The position numbers and the translations under genes were made by a program. A stretch of 7,563 nt of DNA from DASTOB01 sp035720425 (GTDB lineage Bacteria > Chloroflexota > Limnocylindria > Limnocylindrales > CSP1-4): the NCBI GenBank assembly GCA_035720425.1, contig DASTOB010000003.1, forward strand, positions 1-7,563, given 5' to 3'. Below, piece after piece: positions 6,041 through 7,563 of the stretch. The notes under the pieces are model-generated. The model was not told the origin of the DNA. It was given only the letters and a program-made list of their open reading frames with translations, and searched no databases. How positions within the stretch are numbered: position 1 is the first letter of the stretch; each line of letters begins with the position of its first letter.

Positions 6041-6370
6041 ACGTTCGCGGCTGCTCGTGGGGCGGGTGAACGGGACGGGATCGGAACCGAACGTGTCGCG
6101 GCTGCTCGTGGGGCGGGTGAACGGGACGGGATCGGGGGCCGACACGTCGCGCTCAGCCGTGGGACGGGTGAACGGGACCCGTTCGGGGGCCGACACGTCG
6201 CGCTCAGCCGTGGGACGGGTGAACGGGACCCGTTCGGGGGCCGACACGTCGCGCTCAGCCGTGGGGCGGGTGAACGCGACGCGTCCGAGGCGCAGCACGT
6301 CGCGCTCAGCCGTGGGGCGGGTGAACGGGACGGGATCGGGGCTCGGGGCGTCGCGATCGGCCGTGGGACG
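6041..6370. repeat. 51-bp tandem repeat array behind thrB
   Basis: About 6.5 copies of a 51-bp unit. The core CGGGTGAAC recurs in exact register at 6063, 6114, 6165, 6216, 6267 and 6318, and a decayed seventh copy is in register at 6369. Units 6141-6191 and 6192-6242 are identical. The first two units share a gctgctcgtg variant, while the middle ones carry cgctcagccgtg. The period is a multiple of three, so at least three reading frames stay open and give 17-residue repeats, but no supported gene uses them. The array begins within about 10 bases of the thrB stop. Two units contain GAACGGGACCCGTTC, a 7-bp inverted repeat around one base. Confidence 0.95.
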
Positions 6371-6378
6371 AGCAGCCC

Positions 6379-7341
6379 TCAGCGCCCCGCGACCACCCGT
6401 GTGCCCTGGTTCCGCGGCGCGACGACGGCGAGTCGGCCGGGCAAGTCCGTGTCGGCCGCGGCCGCGGTGAAGGCCGCCTCGATCCGGGTGATCCCGGACA
6501 TCGAGTCGGCAAACGCGAGGATCGTCGATCCCGCCCCCGACAGGCACGCCCCGATCGCACCGGCCCCACGCGCGGCCTCGATCATCGCCGGGAGCTGCGG
6601 AAACGCCTTGGCGCGGTACGGTTCGTGGAGGCGGTCGACGGTCAGCGCGGACAGCAGGTCCCACCGCCCCGACGCGATGCCCGCGACGCCGATCGCGACC
6701 CTCCCCAGGTTGGCAACCGCGTCCCCGAGTGGCACCTGCTTCGGTAGCGCCCGACGCATGTCCGCGGTCGCGAGCCGCAGCTCCGGGATGAACAACACCG
6801 CCCGAAGATCGCGCGGAGCAGGAAAGCGCACGGCCTCGATCGCGTCGCCGATGCGCGCCGATGCGACGAACCCGCCGAGCAACGCCGCGGCGGCGTTGTC
6901 CGGGTGACCCTCGATCTCGGTCGCGAGGCGGAGCAGATCCGCGGTCGTGAGCGCCTCGCCGGCGAGCGCGTTTCCGGCGACCAGGCCTGCCACGGTCGCC
7001 GCCGCGCTCGACCCGAGACCGCGTGCGAGCGGAACCTCGTTGCGCATCTCGATCCGCCAACCGACCCCCTCCGGGAGCTCGCCTCGGGCCGCCCGGAGCG
7101 CGGATTCGAGGCCGCGCACGAAGCGGTTGTCTCGGTCGTCGGTCAGCTCGCCGGCACCTTCACCTTCGACGGTGAGATCGATCGAGCCACGGCTCCAACC
7201 CCGGACCTCGACCTCGATTCGGTTCGTCAGCCCAAGGGCGAGGCCGAGGCAGTCGTAGCCGGCGCCGAGATTGGCCGACGAACCCGGGGCGTCGACGACC
7301 ACGCGGCGACCGTCGAGCTCGGCCAACCAGTGCGTCACCAT
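6379..7341 (-). CDS. thrB: Homoserine kinase
   Basis: A GHMP-family kinase that phosphorylates L-homoserine with ATP to O-phosphohomoserine, the substrate of threonine synthase; cytoplasmic. A 320-residue protein, of usual length. Three GHMP motifs are present: PGSSANLGAGYDCLGLAL at 19-36, the ATP-binding LARGLGSSAAAT at 105-116, and the C-terminal GACLSGAGSTILAFAD at 264-279. The segment EGHPDNAAAALLGG (144-157) is typical of the family. The start ATG 7341 is preferred; an in-frame GTG at 7365 would add eight residues and overlap the direct repeats in the spacer. Neither has a clear Shine-Dalgarno. It lies 97 bp behind thrC on the same strand, so the two are probably one operon. The 51-bp array starts right after the stop. 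Confidence 0.96.
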   Translation of the reverse strand: MVTHWLAELDGRRVVVDAPGSSANLGAGYDCLGLALGLTNRIEVEVRGWSRGSIDLTVEGEGAGELTDDRDNRFVRGLESALRAARGELPEGVGWRIEMRNEVPLARGLGSSAAATVAGLVAGNALAGEALTTADLLRLATEIEGHPDNAAAALLGGFVASARIGDAIEAVRFPAPRDLRAVLFIPELRLATADMRRALPKQVPLGDAVANLGRVAIGVAGIASGRWDLLSALTVDRLHEPYRAKAFPQLPAMIEAARGAGAIGACLSGAGSTILAFADSMSGITRIEAAFTAAAADTDLPGRLAVVAPRNQGTRVVAGR

Positions 7342-7352
7342 GGCAGCACGGT

Positions 7353-7381
7353 AGCGTGGTAGCACATCAGCGTGTTAGCAC
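7353..7381. repeat. 16-bp-period direct repeats in the thrC-thrB spacer
   Basis: AGCGTGGTAGCAC at 7353-7365 and AGCGTGTTAGCAC at 7369-7381 differ at one base, with a 16-bp period. A further partial copy (cagcacggtagcgtgg) reaches towards the thrB start. They lie just upstream of ATG 7341. They could be a repressor site, a translational control element or a short tandem duplication. No promoter boxes were recognised beside them. Confidence 0.5.
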
Positions 7382-7438
7382 GATGAAACGCGGAGGGGCG
7401 GACGCGAGACCCGCTGTGGGATCGTGGGTGAGGTCGCA

Positions 7439-7563
7439 TCACCATCCCAGCGCCCCCGCAACGGATGCCACGGTCGCGTCGGCCTCGATGAGGGGTGCCA
7501 CGGACCGCTCCGCGGTGTCCGGATCCTTCAACCCGGAGCCGGTCAGCACGCACACGACGAGCG
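7439..7563 (-). CDS. thrC: Threonine synthase, C-terminal end (truncated by window edge)
   Basis: Only the last 40 codons plus stop are in the window. The readable peptide LVVCVLTGSGLKDPDTAERS is the conserved C-terminal stretch of pyridoxal-phosphate-dependent threonine synthase (family pattern VCVLTGxGLKDPD). The protein ends VASVAGALGW. The enzyme converts O-phosphohomoserine to threonine. Its position directly upstream of homoserine kinase on the same strand strongly supports the call. The catalytic lysine and the rest lie beyond the right edge. Confidence 0.88.
   Translation of the reverse strand, partial: LVVCVLTGSGLKDPDTAERSVAPLIEADATVASVAGALGW

Noticed and set aside
6041..6370. CRISPR array
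   Set aside because: The units are contiguous with no unique spacers between repeats and no cas genes; it is a plain tandem repeat.
6014..7060. 348-codon minus-strand frame reading through the 51-bp array
   Set aside because: Its first two thirds are an out-of-frame shadow of thrB, and the 17-residue repeats follow simply from a period divisible by three.

Overview
This is a high-GC bacterial window. By eye it is roughly 70% G+C, with strong G/C preference at third codon positions. No rRNA or taxonomic marker is present. The gene content fits a Chloroflexota (Limnocylindria-like) or Actinomycetota genome: a secreted LVIVD-repeat propeller, a dienelactone hydrolase, an XRE/nuclease-like fusion and threonine-pathway genes in series. 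That placement is an inference and could be wrong. No phage, transposase, CRISPR, tRNA or rRNA was recognised.

Layout, from the right edge in the direction of most transcription (minus strand). The end of threonine synthase (thrC) is at 7439-7561, followed by a complete homoserine kinase (thrB, 6379-7341). Directly after the thrB stop lies a tandem array of 51-bp units (6041-6370), then a small one-helix membrane protein (5806-5991). On the plus strand, 4663-5792 holds a dienelactone-hydrolase-family gene and a small charged coiled-coil-like protein that starts on the hydrolase stop codon (TGATG). Divergent from these, on the minus strand, is a secreted beta-propeller protein with a protease-associated (PA) domain inserted late in the propeller (2603-4435). 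A hairpin follows its stop. Next on the minus strand is an XRE-type DNA-binding protein fused to a PD-(D/E)XK-like domain (1671-2393), then about 640 bp without a convincing gene that contains a 60-bp tandem duplication. The window ends with the 5' part of aspartate kinase (lysC, 1-1026, cut by the left edge).

Functionally, lysC, thrB and thrC are steps of the aspartate-to-threonine pathway on the same strand, but about 5.3 kb of unrelated genes separates thrB from lysC. Both pathway-facing ends of that interval carry repeats: the 51-bp array after thrB and an in-frame repeat-built extension at the start of lysC. I see no self-evident new multi-gene system. The most unusual points are the repeat-built LysC N terminus that has no alternative start codon, four separate short-repeat families with periods divisible by three, the HTH/nuclease-like fusion, and the PA-interrupted propeller with recurring histidines.
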